From assembly GCF_001865245.1 (NCBI RefSeq), contig NZ_MKXB01000220.1, positions 19,105-83,104 on the forward strand: a stretch of 64,000 nt of DNA, written 5' to 3'. This document shows positions 57,125 through 64,000 of this stretch, in pieces. The stretch comes from Streptomyces sp. CC53. Lineage in GTDB: Bacteria; Actinomycetota; Actinomycetes; Streptomycetales; Streptomycetaceae. The position numbers and the translations under genes were made by a program. Each line of letters opens with the position of its first letter. Position 1 is the stretch's first letter. The notes below the pieces were generated by a model, which searched no databases, was not told where the DNA came from, and was given only the letters and a program-made list of their open reading frames with translations.

Positions 57125-57990
57125 CGCCACCGGCCGGGGAAGCAGCGCGGCCCGGCCTCGGGTGCGCGTGACGGATGCGGCGGCCGGCCCCTGAGCCGAG
57201 GCGGGCACCGGTGCGGTGGCCCGACCGTGCACGGCGGCGGTCACGGGGGGCTACGCGGAGGCGGGCGCGGTCGCCGGAGCCCGGGTGGCGGCGGGCACGG
57301 CCTGCGCCGCAGGACCCGTGCGGGCGGGCGCACGGTGCCTCCGTCTGCCGTGGCGCTCGGCCGCAGGCGACCGTTCGTCACGGACCGGCCGGTATCCCGA
57401 GCGCTCCGCCCCCGCCGGCCTCGGCGGCACAGCGCCGGGCGCGCTGCTCGCGGGCGCCGGCCGGCAGGCCCTTCGCCTCCACGCGGGGGTCACGGCGGTG
57501 TGTACGGCGGGGCCCGGAGCTGGGGAAGGCGGCAGTGGTGGAGCCGCGCCCACCGGCGCTCCGAAGGGCGCCCGCCGCCCGCCGCTGCGCGCCGCGGCGT
57601 GGGGGGCCCACACGCTCCGCGGCTCTCGATCAGTGGTGGGACCTGCTGCCGCCCCACGAGGCACTGTTCTGCCGGCCGGGCCACCAGTGGAGCCGGAGCC
57701 CCTCGCAGGTACCGCCGCCGACCCACCCGTCAGGGAGCCGGAGGAGTGGGGCTGCCGCCGTTGGCCGCCGCCGCGTGGATCTTCCCGGTGGCCGGGGGCC
57801 TCCTCGACGGCCCGTACGGCGAAGTGGGGGCCGAGATCGCGCAGGAGGCGCGCGAAGGATGAGGCGGGGAACAGGCCCCTGGGCGGCAGGGTGGCGATAT
57901 GCCGGGAAAGGGGAGGTCTGTCTATGGCTCGTCCCGTCCTCGCGCGGGATCGCGTCGAACAGGCGCCGTCGAGCATGGCAGGCTTGGCAC
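57125..57990. other. Gene-empty 866-bp rsmB-rpe interval
   Basis: Long open frames exist on both strands but all translate to Ala/Gly/Pro/Arg-rich low-complexity sequence without a conserved motif or a credible ribosome site. I cannot assign a gene. Possibly decayed or deleted sequence. A CAGGCT hexamer (57979-57984) lies 6 bases before the rpe ATG and may serve a leaderless transcript. Confidence 0.5.
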
Positions 57991-58674
57991 ATGGCCCAGA
58001 TCAATCCGAGCATCCTGTCCGCCGACTTCGCCCGGCTTGCCGAGGAGGCCGGTGCCGTCGACGGGGCCGACTGGCTCCACGTCGACGTCATGGACAACCA
58101 CTTCGTGCCCAACCTGACCCTCGGCGTGCCGGTCGTCGAGTCGCTCAGCAGGGCGACGGGCACCCCGCTGGACTGCCACCTCATGATCGAGGACCCGGAC
58201 CGCTGGGCGCCCCAGTACGTGGAGGCGGGCGCCGGCTCCGTCACGTTCCACGTGGAGGCCGCGGCCGCTCCCGTGCGACTGGCCCGCGAGATCCGGGCGA
58301 AGGGCGCCCGGGCCTCCATGGCGCTCAAGCCGGCCACCCCCATCGAGCCCTTCGAGGACCTGCTCCCCGAACTCGACATGGTGCTGATCATGACGGTTGA
58401 ACCCGGCTTCGGTGGGCAGGCGTTCCTCGACATCATGCTGCCCAAGATCCGCCGCACCCGTGAGCTGATCTCCAAGCACGGTCTGGAGCTCTGGCTCCAG
58501 GTGGACGGCGGTGTGTCCGCCTCCACGATCGAGCGGTGCGCCGAGGCGGGCGCGGACGTCTTCGTCGCCGGATCCGCCGTGTACGGTGCCGACGACCCGG
58601 GCGCCGCCGTGCGCGAGCTGCGGGACCAGGCCCGCCGGACCATCGCCGGAGCGGCCTGGGCCTGCGGCCACTGA
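57991..58674 (+). CDS. rpe: Ribulose-phosphate 3-epimerase
   Basis: A 227-aa TIM-barrel, metal-dependent enzyme of the pentose phosphate pathway. INPSILSADFARL, metal/catalytic HVDVMDNHFVPNLTLG, HLMIEDPDRW, VEPGFGGQAFLD and QVDGGVSASTI are all intact. The ATG has no Shine-Dalgarno. The SorC regulator follows. Confidence 0.97.
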   Translation: MAQINPSILSADFARLAEEAGAVDGADWLHVDVMDNHFVPNLTLGVPVVESLSRATGTPLDCHLMIEDPDRWAPQYVEAGAGSVTFHVEAAAAPVRLAREIRAKGARASMALKPATPIEPFEDLLPELDMVLIMTVEPGFGGQAFLDIMLPKIRRTRELISKHGLELWLQVDGGVSASTIERCAEAGADVFVAGSAVYGADDPGAAVRELRDQARRTIAGAAWACGH

Positions 58675-58793
58675 ACACGCCGGGCCACCGGTTGGTCACC
58701 GGCAGATGAACGCAAACCAACAGGACTGATCAACGGCCATCGGATCTGCGAGTATGGGCGATCCGGAGTGTGAACAGCAGTGAGGAGAACGCG

Positions 58794-59819
58794 GTGTCTG
58801 CAATGTCGGCGGGACGTCCAGCCCTGCGGATGGGACCCGCGGAGCTGGTGCAGGCGGCGGCCATGGCCCGGCGCTTCTACCTGGAGGGCAAGTCCAAGAT
58901 CCAGATCGCCGAGGAGTTCGGCGTCAGCCGCTTCAAGGTGGCCCGGGTCCTGGAGACCGCCCTGGAACGGGACCTCGTACGCATCGAGATCCGGGTCCCC
59001 GCGGAACTGGACGCGGAGCGCTCCGACGCGCTGCGCGCCCGCTACGGCCTGCGCCACGCCGTCGTGGTCGAGTCGCCCGCCGAAGGCGAGGACGAGTCGC
59101 CCGACCCCGAGAACCTCGGCGAGGTCGCGGCCGACCTGCTCGGCGAGCTGGTGAACGAAGGCGATGTCCTCGGCCTGGCCTGGGGCCGGTCCACCATCCA
59201 CATGGCCGCCGCGCTCGACCGGCTGCCCCCCTGCACCGTCGTCCAGTTGACCGGCGTCTACGACGCGGGGACCGCCGAGCGGGGCTCCGTGGAGGCCGTC
59301 CGCCGCGCCGCCCAGGTCTCCGGCGGCGAGGCGCACCCCATCTACGCACCCATGCTGCTGCCCGACCCGGCCACCGCCGCCGCACTGCGCGAGCAGACCG
59401 GCATCGCCCGGGCCTTCGAGTACTTCGACAAGGTGACGGTCGCCGCGGTGTCCATCGGCTCCTGGGAACCCGGCATCTCCACCGTCCACGACATGCTGTC
59501 CGACGAGGAGCGCGCCCACTACGCGTCCCTCGGTGTCGCCGCCGAGATGTCCGCGCACCTCTTCGACGCGTCGGGCCGCCGCGTCGGCCGCGACCTGGGC
59601 GAGCGCTGCATCACCGTCGAGGCCGACCGGCTGCGCCGCATCCCCGAGGTCGTCGCCATCGCGGGCGGTCGCCGCAAGGCCGCGGCCATCGGCGCCGTCC
59701 TGCGCTCCGGCCTCGTCACCAGCCTCGTCACGGACACCGTCGCCGCGGACCACCTGCTCACCCAGTCGCAGCCTGGCCCCCGCCCCGCGCTGGAGCGCTT
59801 CGACCCGGACAACGCCTGA
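58794..59819 (+). CDS. SorC/DeoR-type sugar-binding transcriptional regulator
   Basis: About 341 aa. N-terminal helix-turn-helix (residues about 20-55, MARRFYLEGKSKIQIAEEFGVSRFKVARVLE). C-terminal sugar-phosphate sensor domain with GDVLGLAWGRSTIHMAAAL and the glycine-rich VSIGSWEPGISTV. Such proteins respond to phosphorylated sugars. Its place just after rpe suggests a pentose or central-carbon effector, but this is inference. GTG 58794 is favoured by GAGGAG at 58782-58787; GTG 58770 would add 8 residues. Confidence 0.9.
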   Translation: MSAMSAGRPALRMGPAELVQAAAMARRFYLEGKSKIQIAEEFGVSRFKVARVLETALERDLVRIEIRVPAELDAERSDALRARYGLRHAVVVESPAEGEDESPDPENLGEVAADLLGELVNEGDVLGLAWGRSTIHMAAALDRLPPCTVVQLTGVYDAGTAERGSVEAVRRAAQVSGGEAHPIYAPMLLPDPATAAALREQTGIARAFEYFDKVTVAAVSIGSWEPGISTVHDMLSDEERAHYASLGVAAEMSAHLFDASGRRVGRDLGERCITVEADRLRRIPEVVAIAGGRRKAAAIGAVLRSGLVTSLVTDTVAADHLLTQSQPGPRPALERFDPDNA

Positions 59820-59856
59820 CCCGCCCGGACCGGCCGCCCGCCACCAGGCTTGGAGG

Positions 59857-59890
59857 AACCTCCCAGGTCACCCGCTGTGACCTGGAGGTT
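59857..59890. terminator. Terminator/palindrome between the SorC gene and guaB1
   Basis: Left arm 59857-59870 pairs with 59878-59890 with a single bulged C; loop of 7 nt. Likely the terminator of the rpe-regulator unit. Confidence 0.7.
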
Positions 59891-59996
59891 TCGCCTGGGG
59901 TTCGAACGCCCGTCGGCATGGGAGAATGAAGTACGTGCTTCTCCCCCTGGCTGAGACGCCCGGGGGCCACCTCCGAACGACTGGGATGTTCAGCAC

Positions 59997-61439
59997 GTGC
60001 GTTTCCTCAATGACCTGAAGCCGCCGTACGACCTCACGTACGACGATGTGTTCATGGTGCCGAGCCGCTCGGCCGTCGGCTCCCGGCAGGGCGTGGACCT
60101 CTCCAGCCCCGACGGCACCGGCACCACCATCCCGCTGGTCGTCGCCAACATGACCGCCATCGCGGGCCGCCGCATGGCCGAGACCGTCGCCCGCCGCGGC
60201 GGCCTCGTCGTCATCCCCCAGGACATCCCGATCGACGTCGTCACCGACGTCGTCACCTGGGTCAAGAGCCGTCACCACGTCCTCGACACGCCCATCGTGC
60301 TGGAGCCCCATCAGACCGTGGCGGACGCCCTGTCGCTGCTGCCCAAGCGCGCGCACAACGCCGGCGTCGTCGTGGACGGCGAGCAGCGGCCCGTCGGCGT
60401 CGTCACCGACGCCGACCTGACCGGCGTGGACCGCTTCACCCAGCTCTCCGAGGTCATGTCCAAGGACCTGCTGCTCCTGGACGCCGACATCGACCCACGC
60501 GAGGCGTTCAACACCCTCGACCACCACAACCGCCGCTACGCCCCGGCGGTGGACGCGAACGGCCGGCTCGCGGGCATCCTGACCCGCAAGGGCGCGCTGC
60601 GCGCCACCCTGTACAGCCCGGCCGTCGACGACCGCGGCAGGCTGCGCGTCGCCGCCGCCGTCGGCATCAACGGCGACGTGGCCGGCAAGGCCAAGCAACT
60701 GCTGGACGCCGGTGCGGACACGCTCGTGATCGACACCGCGCACGGCCACCAGGAGTCGATGATCAACGCGATCAAGGTCGTGCGCGGCCTCGACCCGCAG
60801 GTGCCGATCGTCGCGGGCAACATCGTCTCCGCCGAGGGGGTCCGCGACCTCGTCGAGGCGGGCGCCGACATCATCAAGGTCGGTGTCGGCCCCGGCGCGA
60901 TGTGCACCACCCGCATGATGACCGGCGTGGGCCGCCCCCAGTTCTCCGCCGTCCTGGAGTGCGCCGCCGAGGCGAGGAAGCACGGCAAGCACGTGTGGGC
61001 CGACGGCGGTGTCCGCCACCCGCGCGACGTCGCCATGGCCCTCGCCGCCGGCGCGTCCAACGTGATGATCGGCTCCTGGTTCGCCGGTACGTACGAGTCG
61101 CCCGGCGACCTCCAGCAGGACGCCGACGGCCGCCTCTACAAGGAGTCCTTCGGTATGGCGTCCGCGCGTGCCGTGCGCAACCGCACCAGCGAGGAGTCGC
61201 CCTACGACCGCGCCCGCAAGGGCCTGTTCGAGGAAGGCATCTCCACCTCCCGGATGTACCTGGACCCGACGCGACCGGGCGTCGAGGACCTCATCGACTC
61301 GATCATCGCGGGCGTCCGCTCGTCCTGCACCTACGCCGGTGCCGGGTCGTTGGAGGAGTTCGCCGAGAAGGCCGTCGTCGGCGTCCAGAGCGCCGCCGGC
61401 TACGCCGAGGGCAAGCCGCTGCACGCCAGCTGGAGCTGA
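59997..61439 (+). CDS. guaB1: GuaB1 family protein: IMPDH-related, probable GMP reductase with CBS domains
   Basis: A 480-aa IMPDH/GMPR-fold protein. YDLTYDDVFMVPSRS N-terminus, two CBS repeats (about residues 95-205), GADTLVIDTAHGHQ, and the catalytic loop GPGAMCTTRMMTGVGRPQ with Cys303. The mycobacterial GuaB1 orthologue was shown to be a GMP reductase regulated through its CBS domains by purine nucleotides. True GuaB IMP dehydrogenases are longer-flapped and lie elsewhere. GTG start at 59997. Confidence 0.9.
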   Translation: MRFLNDLKPPYDLTYDDVFMVPSRSAVGSRQGVDLSSPDGTGTTIPLVVANMTAIAGRRMAETVARRGGLVVIPQDIPIDVVTDVVTWVKSRHHVLDTPIVLEPHQTVADALSLLPKRAHNAGVVVDGEQRPVGVVTDADLTGVDRFTQLSEVMSKDLLLLDADIDPREAFNTLDHHNRRYAPAVDANGRLAGILTRKGALRATLYSPAVDDRGRLRVAAAVGINGDVAGKAKQLLDAGADTLVIDTAHGHQESMINAIKVVRGLDPQVPIVAGNIVSAEGVRDLVEAGADIIKVGVGPGAMCTTRMMTGVGRPQFSAVLECAAEARKHGKHVWADGGVRHPRDVAMALAAGASNVMIGSWFAGTYESPGDLQQDADGRLYKESFGMASARAVRNRTSEESPYDRARKGLFEEGISTSRMYLDPTRPGVEDLIDSIIAGVRSSCTYAGAGSLEEFAEKAVVGVQSAAGYAEGKPLHASWS

Positions 61440-61466
61440 GCACCCGGGCCCTGCCCGCGCACGTCC

Positions 61467-61506
61467 CGAGGAGCCGCCCCCGTCCACGTACGGGGGCGGC
61501 TCCTCG
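61467..61506 (+). terminator. Strong terminator after guaB1
   Basis: A perfect 17-bp stem (61467-61483 with 61490-61506) and a 6-nt loop, 27 bp after the stop. Confidence 0.85.
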
Positions 61507-61789
61507 TCGCGTCCCGGGCCGGAACCGGCCGCCCCGACGTGGCCGAAGCCCCGCGCCCTCTCCGGCGGGAGCCGGCCGTCCGCCCGCGGTGGCGGGCGCC
61601 CCGCGCCGCCGCGACCGGCCTCCGGGCTGTCGAGCGCGCGCGGAGGGGCCCGGCGATTTCGTCGTTCAGCGCCCCAATGTGCTGTTTCGTGCAGCAGCGC
61701 GCAATGTTTTCCCGTCTGTGCCCGAAGTGTGCAATGATCATCCGCTGATACGCAACAACGATGCATTACGACTGCGATGCTCCGGGGCT

Positions 61790-61795
61790 TAGGCT
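61790..61795 (+). promoter_or_regulatory. -10 element of the permease operon
   Basis: TAGGCT with a weak TTACGA (61766-61771) 18 bp upstream. Predicts a leader of about 140 nt before the permease. Confidence 0.5.
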
Positions 61796-61937
61796 CTGGG
61801 CTCGTACCTGGAGTGGCGGTGACCGCCTGCTCGGCGGTCCCCCCTTCCCCTGGGCTCTTCCGTGGGCTGTTCCCCGCTGCCCGCACCGCCGTCGGTCGCC
61901 GTTGTCCCGACCCCCGCAGCGATGAAGGAGCCACGCA

Positions 61938-63413
61938 GTGCTCGACCACGGCGCAGCCCCACCGGCCACCGAGCCATCCGCCTCCAAGCCCCCCGCGGCC
62001 TCCCCGCTCGCCGCTCTCGGGCGACGCAAGCCGGTGGAAGCCCTGGTCAACGAGGGTGGCCAGGGCGAGGGCGGTTCCCTCCGCCGCTCGCTGACCATGT
62101 GGCAGCTCACGATGATCAGCATCGGTGCCACCCTCGGCACCGGGATCTTCGTCGTCCTCGGCGAGGCCGTCCCCGTCGCGGGACCGGCCGTCACGATCTC
62201 CTTCGTCATCGCCGGCCTCACCGCGCTGTTCTCGGCCCTGTCGTACGCCGAGCTGGCCGGCACGATCCCCGTCTCCGGCTCCTCGTACTCGTACGCATAC
62301 GCAACGATGGGCGAACTCGTCGCCTGGGTCTGCGGCTGGTGCCTGATCCTCGAGTACGGCGTGTCGGTCGCCGCCGTGGCCGTCGGCTGGGGCGACTACC
62401 TCAACGAACTGCTCAGCGGCACCATCGGCGTCACCATCCCCGAGGTGTTCTCCTCGGCGCCCACCGACGGCGGCATCATCGACGTCCCCGCGGTGCTCGT
62501 GGTCCTCCTCGCCATGGTGTTCCTGCTCGGTGGGGCCCGCGAGTCCGCCCGCGTCAACACGATCATGGTCGTCGTGAAGATCGGCGCGCTGGCGCTCTTC
62601 TGCGCCGTCGGCTTCATGGGCTTCAAGTCCGGCAACTACGCCGACTTCATGCCGCTCGGCATGGCGGGCGTCACCGGCGCCGGCGCGATGCTCTTCTTCT
62701 CGTACATCGGCTTCGACGCCGCCTCCACGGCCGGCGAGGAGGCCAAGAACCCCAAGCGCGACCTGCCCCGCGCGATCATGCTGTCGCTGCTCATCGTGAC
62801 GGTCCTGTACGTGCTGGTCGCCGGGGTCGCCGTGGGCGCCTGGAACTGGACGAAGTTCGAGGGCTCCGAGGCCTCCCTTTCGGCGATCATGAACGACGTG
62901 AGCGGCCAGACGTTCTTCGGCACGCTGCTCGCCGCCGGCGCCGTCATCTCCATCGCGAGCGTCGTCCTCGCCGTGCTCTACGGCCAGACCCGCATCCTGT
63001 TCGCGATGTCCCGCGACGGACTCGTCCCCAAGGCGTTCGGCAAGGTCGACCGGAAGACCGGCACGCCGCGCGTCGGCACGATCATTGTGTCCGTGTTCTG
63101 CGCCGTCCTGGCCGGCCTGATCCCGCTGGGCCACCTCATCGACGCCACCAGCATCGGCACCCTCTTCGCCTTCGGCCTGGTCAACATCGCGGTCGTCGTG
63201 CTCCGCTACACCCGGCCCGACATGGAGCGCTCCTTCAAGGTGCCGTTCGGCCCGCTGTTCCCCGTGCTCGGCTTCGGCTTCTGCGTCTTCAACATGACGG
63301 AGCTCGGCACGGCGACGTGGATCGCCTTCGGTCTCTGGATGGCCGCGGGCCTCGTGTTCTACTTCCTGTACGGCATGCGCCGCTCCAGACTGGCCACCCC
63401 CGCAGAGAAGTGA
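61938..63413 (+). CDS. APC-superfamily (cationic) amino acid permease
   Basis: A 491-aa integral membrane protein with about 12 TM helices after a hydrophilic N-terminus of about 50 residues. LTMWQLTMISIGATLGTGIFVVLG (TM1 with the unwound GTGIF motif), PVSGSSYSYAYATMGELVAWVCGW, and FFSYIGFDAASTAGEEAKNP are signatures of the CAT/APC family. Substrate likely a cationic or branched amino acid; not determinable from sequence. GTG 61938 with AAGGAG upstream. The Lrp-type regulator starts 10 bp after its stop. Confidence 0.92.
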   Translation: MLDHGAAPPATEPSASKPPAASPLAALGRRKPVEALVNEGGQGEGGSLRRSLTMWQLTMISIGATLGTGIFVVLGEAVPVAGPAVTISFVIAGLTALFSALSYAELAGTIPVSGSSYSYAYATMGELVAWVCGWCLILEYGVSVAAVAVGWGDYLNELLSGTIGVTIPEVFSSAPTDGGIIDVPAVLVVLLAMVFLLGGARESARVNTIMVVVKIGALALFCAVGFMGFKSGNYADFMPLGMAGVTGAGAMLFFSYIGFDAASTAGEEAKNPKRDLPRAIMLSLLIVTVLYVLVAGVAVGAWNWTKFEGSEASLSAIMNDVSGQTFFGTLLAAGAVISIASVVLAVLYGQTRILFAMSRDGLVPKAFGKVDRKTGTPRVGTIIVSVFCAVLAGLIPLGHLIDATSIGTLFAFGLVNIAVVVLRYTRPDMERSFKVPFGPLFPVLGFGFCVFNMTELGTATWIAFGLWMAAGLVFYFLYGMRRSRLATPAEK

Positions 63414-63423
63414 TCCACCGCCC

Positions 63424-63879
63424 GTGCGACTGAACGACCTCGACGAACGCATCGTCCACGCCCTCGCGGAGGACGCCCGACGCTCCTACGCCGACATCGG
63501 CTCGCTCGTCGGACTGTCCGCCCCCGCGGTGAAGCGGCGCGTGGACCGGCTCCGGGCCGAGGGCGCCATCACCGGCTTCACCGTACGGGTGGACCCGGCG
63601 GCGCTCGGCTGGGAGACCGAGGGGTTCATCGAGATCTACGCACGGGGCAACACCTCGCCCGAGACCATCCAGCGCGGTCTTGAGCGCTACCCGGAGATCG
63701 CGTCCGCGTCCACCGTGACGGGGGAGGCGGACGCGATCGTCCAGGTCTTCGCCTCCGACATGCGCCACTTCGAGCGCGTGCTGGAGCGCATCGCGGGAGA
63801 GCCGTTCGTCGAGCGCACGAAGTCGGTGCTGGTGCTGTCGCCGCTGCTGCGGCGGTTCTCCTCCGGCTCGCCCGCGTAG
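63424..63879 (+). CDS. Lrp/AsnC family transcriptional regulator
   Basis: A 151-aa feast/famine regulator. N-terminal winged HTH (LNDLDERIVHALAEDARRSYADIGSLVGLSAPAVKRRVDRLRAEGAI), C-terminal RAM ligand-binding ferredoxin-like domain (IASASTVTGEADAIVQVFASDM). Co-transcribed with the permease, so it probably senses the permease substrate and binds upstream of the operon. GTG start. Confidence 0.94.
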   Translation: MRLNDLDERIVHALAEDARRSYADIGSLVGLSAPAVKRRVDRLRAEGAITGFTVRVDPAALGWETEGFIEIYARGNTSPETIQRGLERYPEIASASTVTGEADAIVQVFASDMRHFERVLERIAGEPFVERTKSVLVLSPLLRRFSSGSPA

Positions 63880-63905
63880 CCCGCGCGCGGCTGACCCGCG
63901 CACGT

Positions 63906-63929
63906 CCGGTGGCGGAAGCCCGTCACCGG
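63906..63929 (+). terminator. Weak hairpin after the Lrp gene
   Basis: A 6-bp stem CCGGTG/CACCGG (63906-63911 with 63924-63929). It may be a weak terminator. Confidence 0.35.
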
Positions 63930-64000
63930 CCCGCGGCCCGGAGACGCCCGTGCGTCGGCCCGCACCCGCTGCTCCGGCTCGTACGCCGCAGCTCCCCCCC

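Larger units (their letters stand above)
61440..61937. other. guaB1-permease intergenic region
   Basis: 498 bases holding the guaB1 terminator (61467-61506), an A/T-richer repeat-bearing stretch (about 61675-61780), a -10 box (61790-61795) and a long permease leader with a GACCGCC/GGCGGTC hairpin (61821-61839). No gene seen. Confidence 0.6.

Noticed and set aside
57251..57976. Minus-strand 241-codon frame in the rsmB-rpe gap
   Set aside because: Arg/Ala/Pro/Gly composition only, no motif and no credible ribosome site; overlapping frames on the plus strand look equally non-coding.
59899..59906. LexA/SOS-like GTTCGAAC
   Set aside because: The actinobacterial SOS box needs GAAC-N4-GTTC spacing; this is a contiguous palindrome in the wrong order.
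59893..59912. tRNA T-arm-like GGTTCGAACGCC
   Set aside because: No matching acceptor, D or anticodon arms can be drawn around it and no CCA-proximal pairing exists; it lies just after a terminator palindrome.

Overview
This is a high-GC actinobacterial chromosome core segment, almost certainly from Streptomyces. The evidence is the very high G+C (strongly so at third codon positions), frequent GTG and TTG starts, a complete BldD with an intact c-di-GMP signature, an sIHF/MihF gene, a DmdR/IdeR-type iron box, a helicase-dead actinobacterial PriA, a PGKGP-loop EF-P and a pyrR-pyrB-pyrC-PH protein-carA-carB-pyrD-pyrF operon. I see no rRNA, tRNA, CRISPR array, insertion sequence, prophage or attachment site.

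Layout. Positions 2-10103 hold the end of yebC, ruvCAB (Holliday junction processing), yajC-secD-secF (Sec translocon accessory proteins), apt and a bifunctional rel (ppGpp). Two genes follow on the minus strand (a DUF349 coiled-coil protein and a membrane-anchored cyclophilin). Then come an MBL-fold hydrolase, hisS, a VKOR-like protein and a RarA/MgsA ATPase. An iron-box-containing divergent region at about 17.8 kb separates a minus-strand DUF2470 gene from rpsD. A minus-strand STAND/TPR ATPase lies next to a tightly packed operon: DUF948 protein, small DUF6167-like protein, alaS, ruvX, mltG, aroE. The shikimate cluster aroC-aroK-aroB-aroQ is followed by a P-loop ATPase, an M24 peptidase-like gene, efp and nusB. 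A decayed transporter remnant lies downstream of nusB. bldD (minus) diverges from the de novo pyrimidine operon (35.9-46.1 kb). Then come mihF, gmk, rpoZ, coaBC, metK and priA, an HTH gene on the minus strand, and fmt, rsmB, rpe, a SorC-type regulator, guaB1, an APC amino acid permease and an Lrp/AsnC regulator.

How the genes work together. The window couples information processing (aminoacyl-tRNA synthetases, EF-P, NusB, omega, S4, formyltransferase, RsmB), precursor supply (UMP, chorismate, CoA, SAM, GMP/IMP interconversion) and developmental or stringent control (Rel, BldD, sIHF). Many junctions are 1-4 base stop/start overlaps (ATGA, GTGA, TGATG), which implies translational coupling. Long GC-rich hairpins act as terminators at most operon ends.

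No wholly new multi-gene system stands out; this is mainly conserved core genome. The points most worth a second look are regulatory or biochemical: the iron box between the DUF2470 gene and rpsD; a three-segment alternative RNA structure between carB and pyrD; a 13-codon ORF overlapping the aroC start; a TGTGA-N6-TCACG palindrome upstream of mihF; an M24 peptidase homologue with three of five metal ligands replaced; and a frameshifted transporter relic beside bldD.
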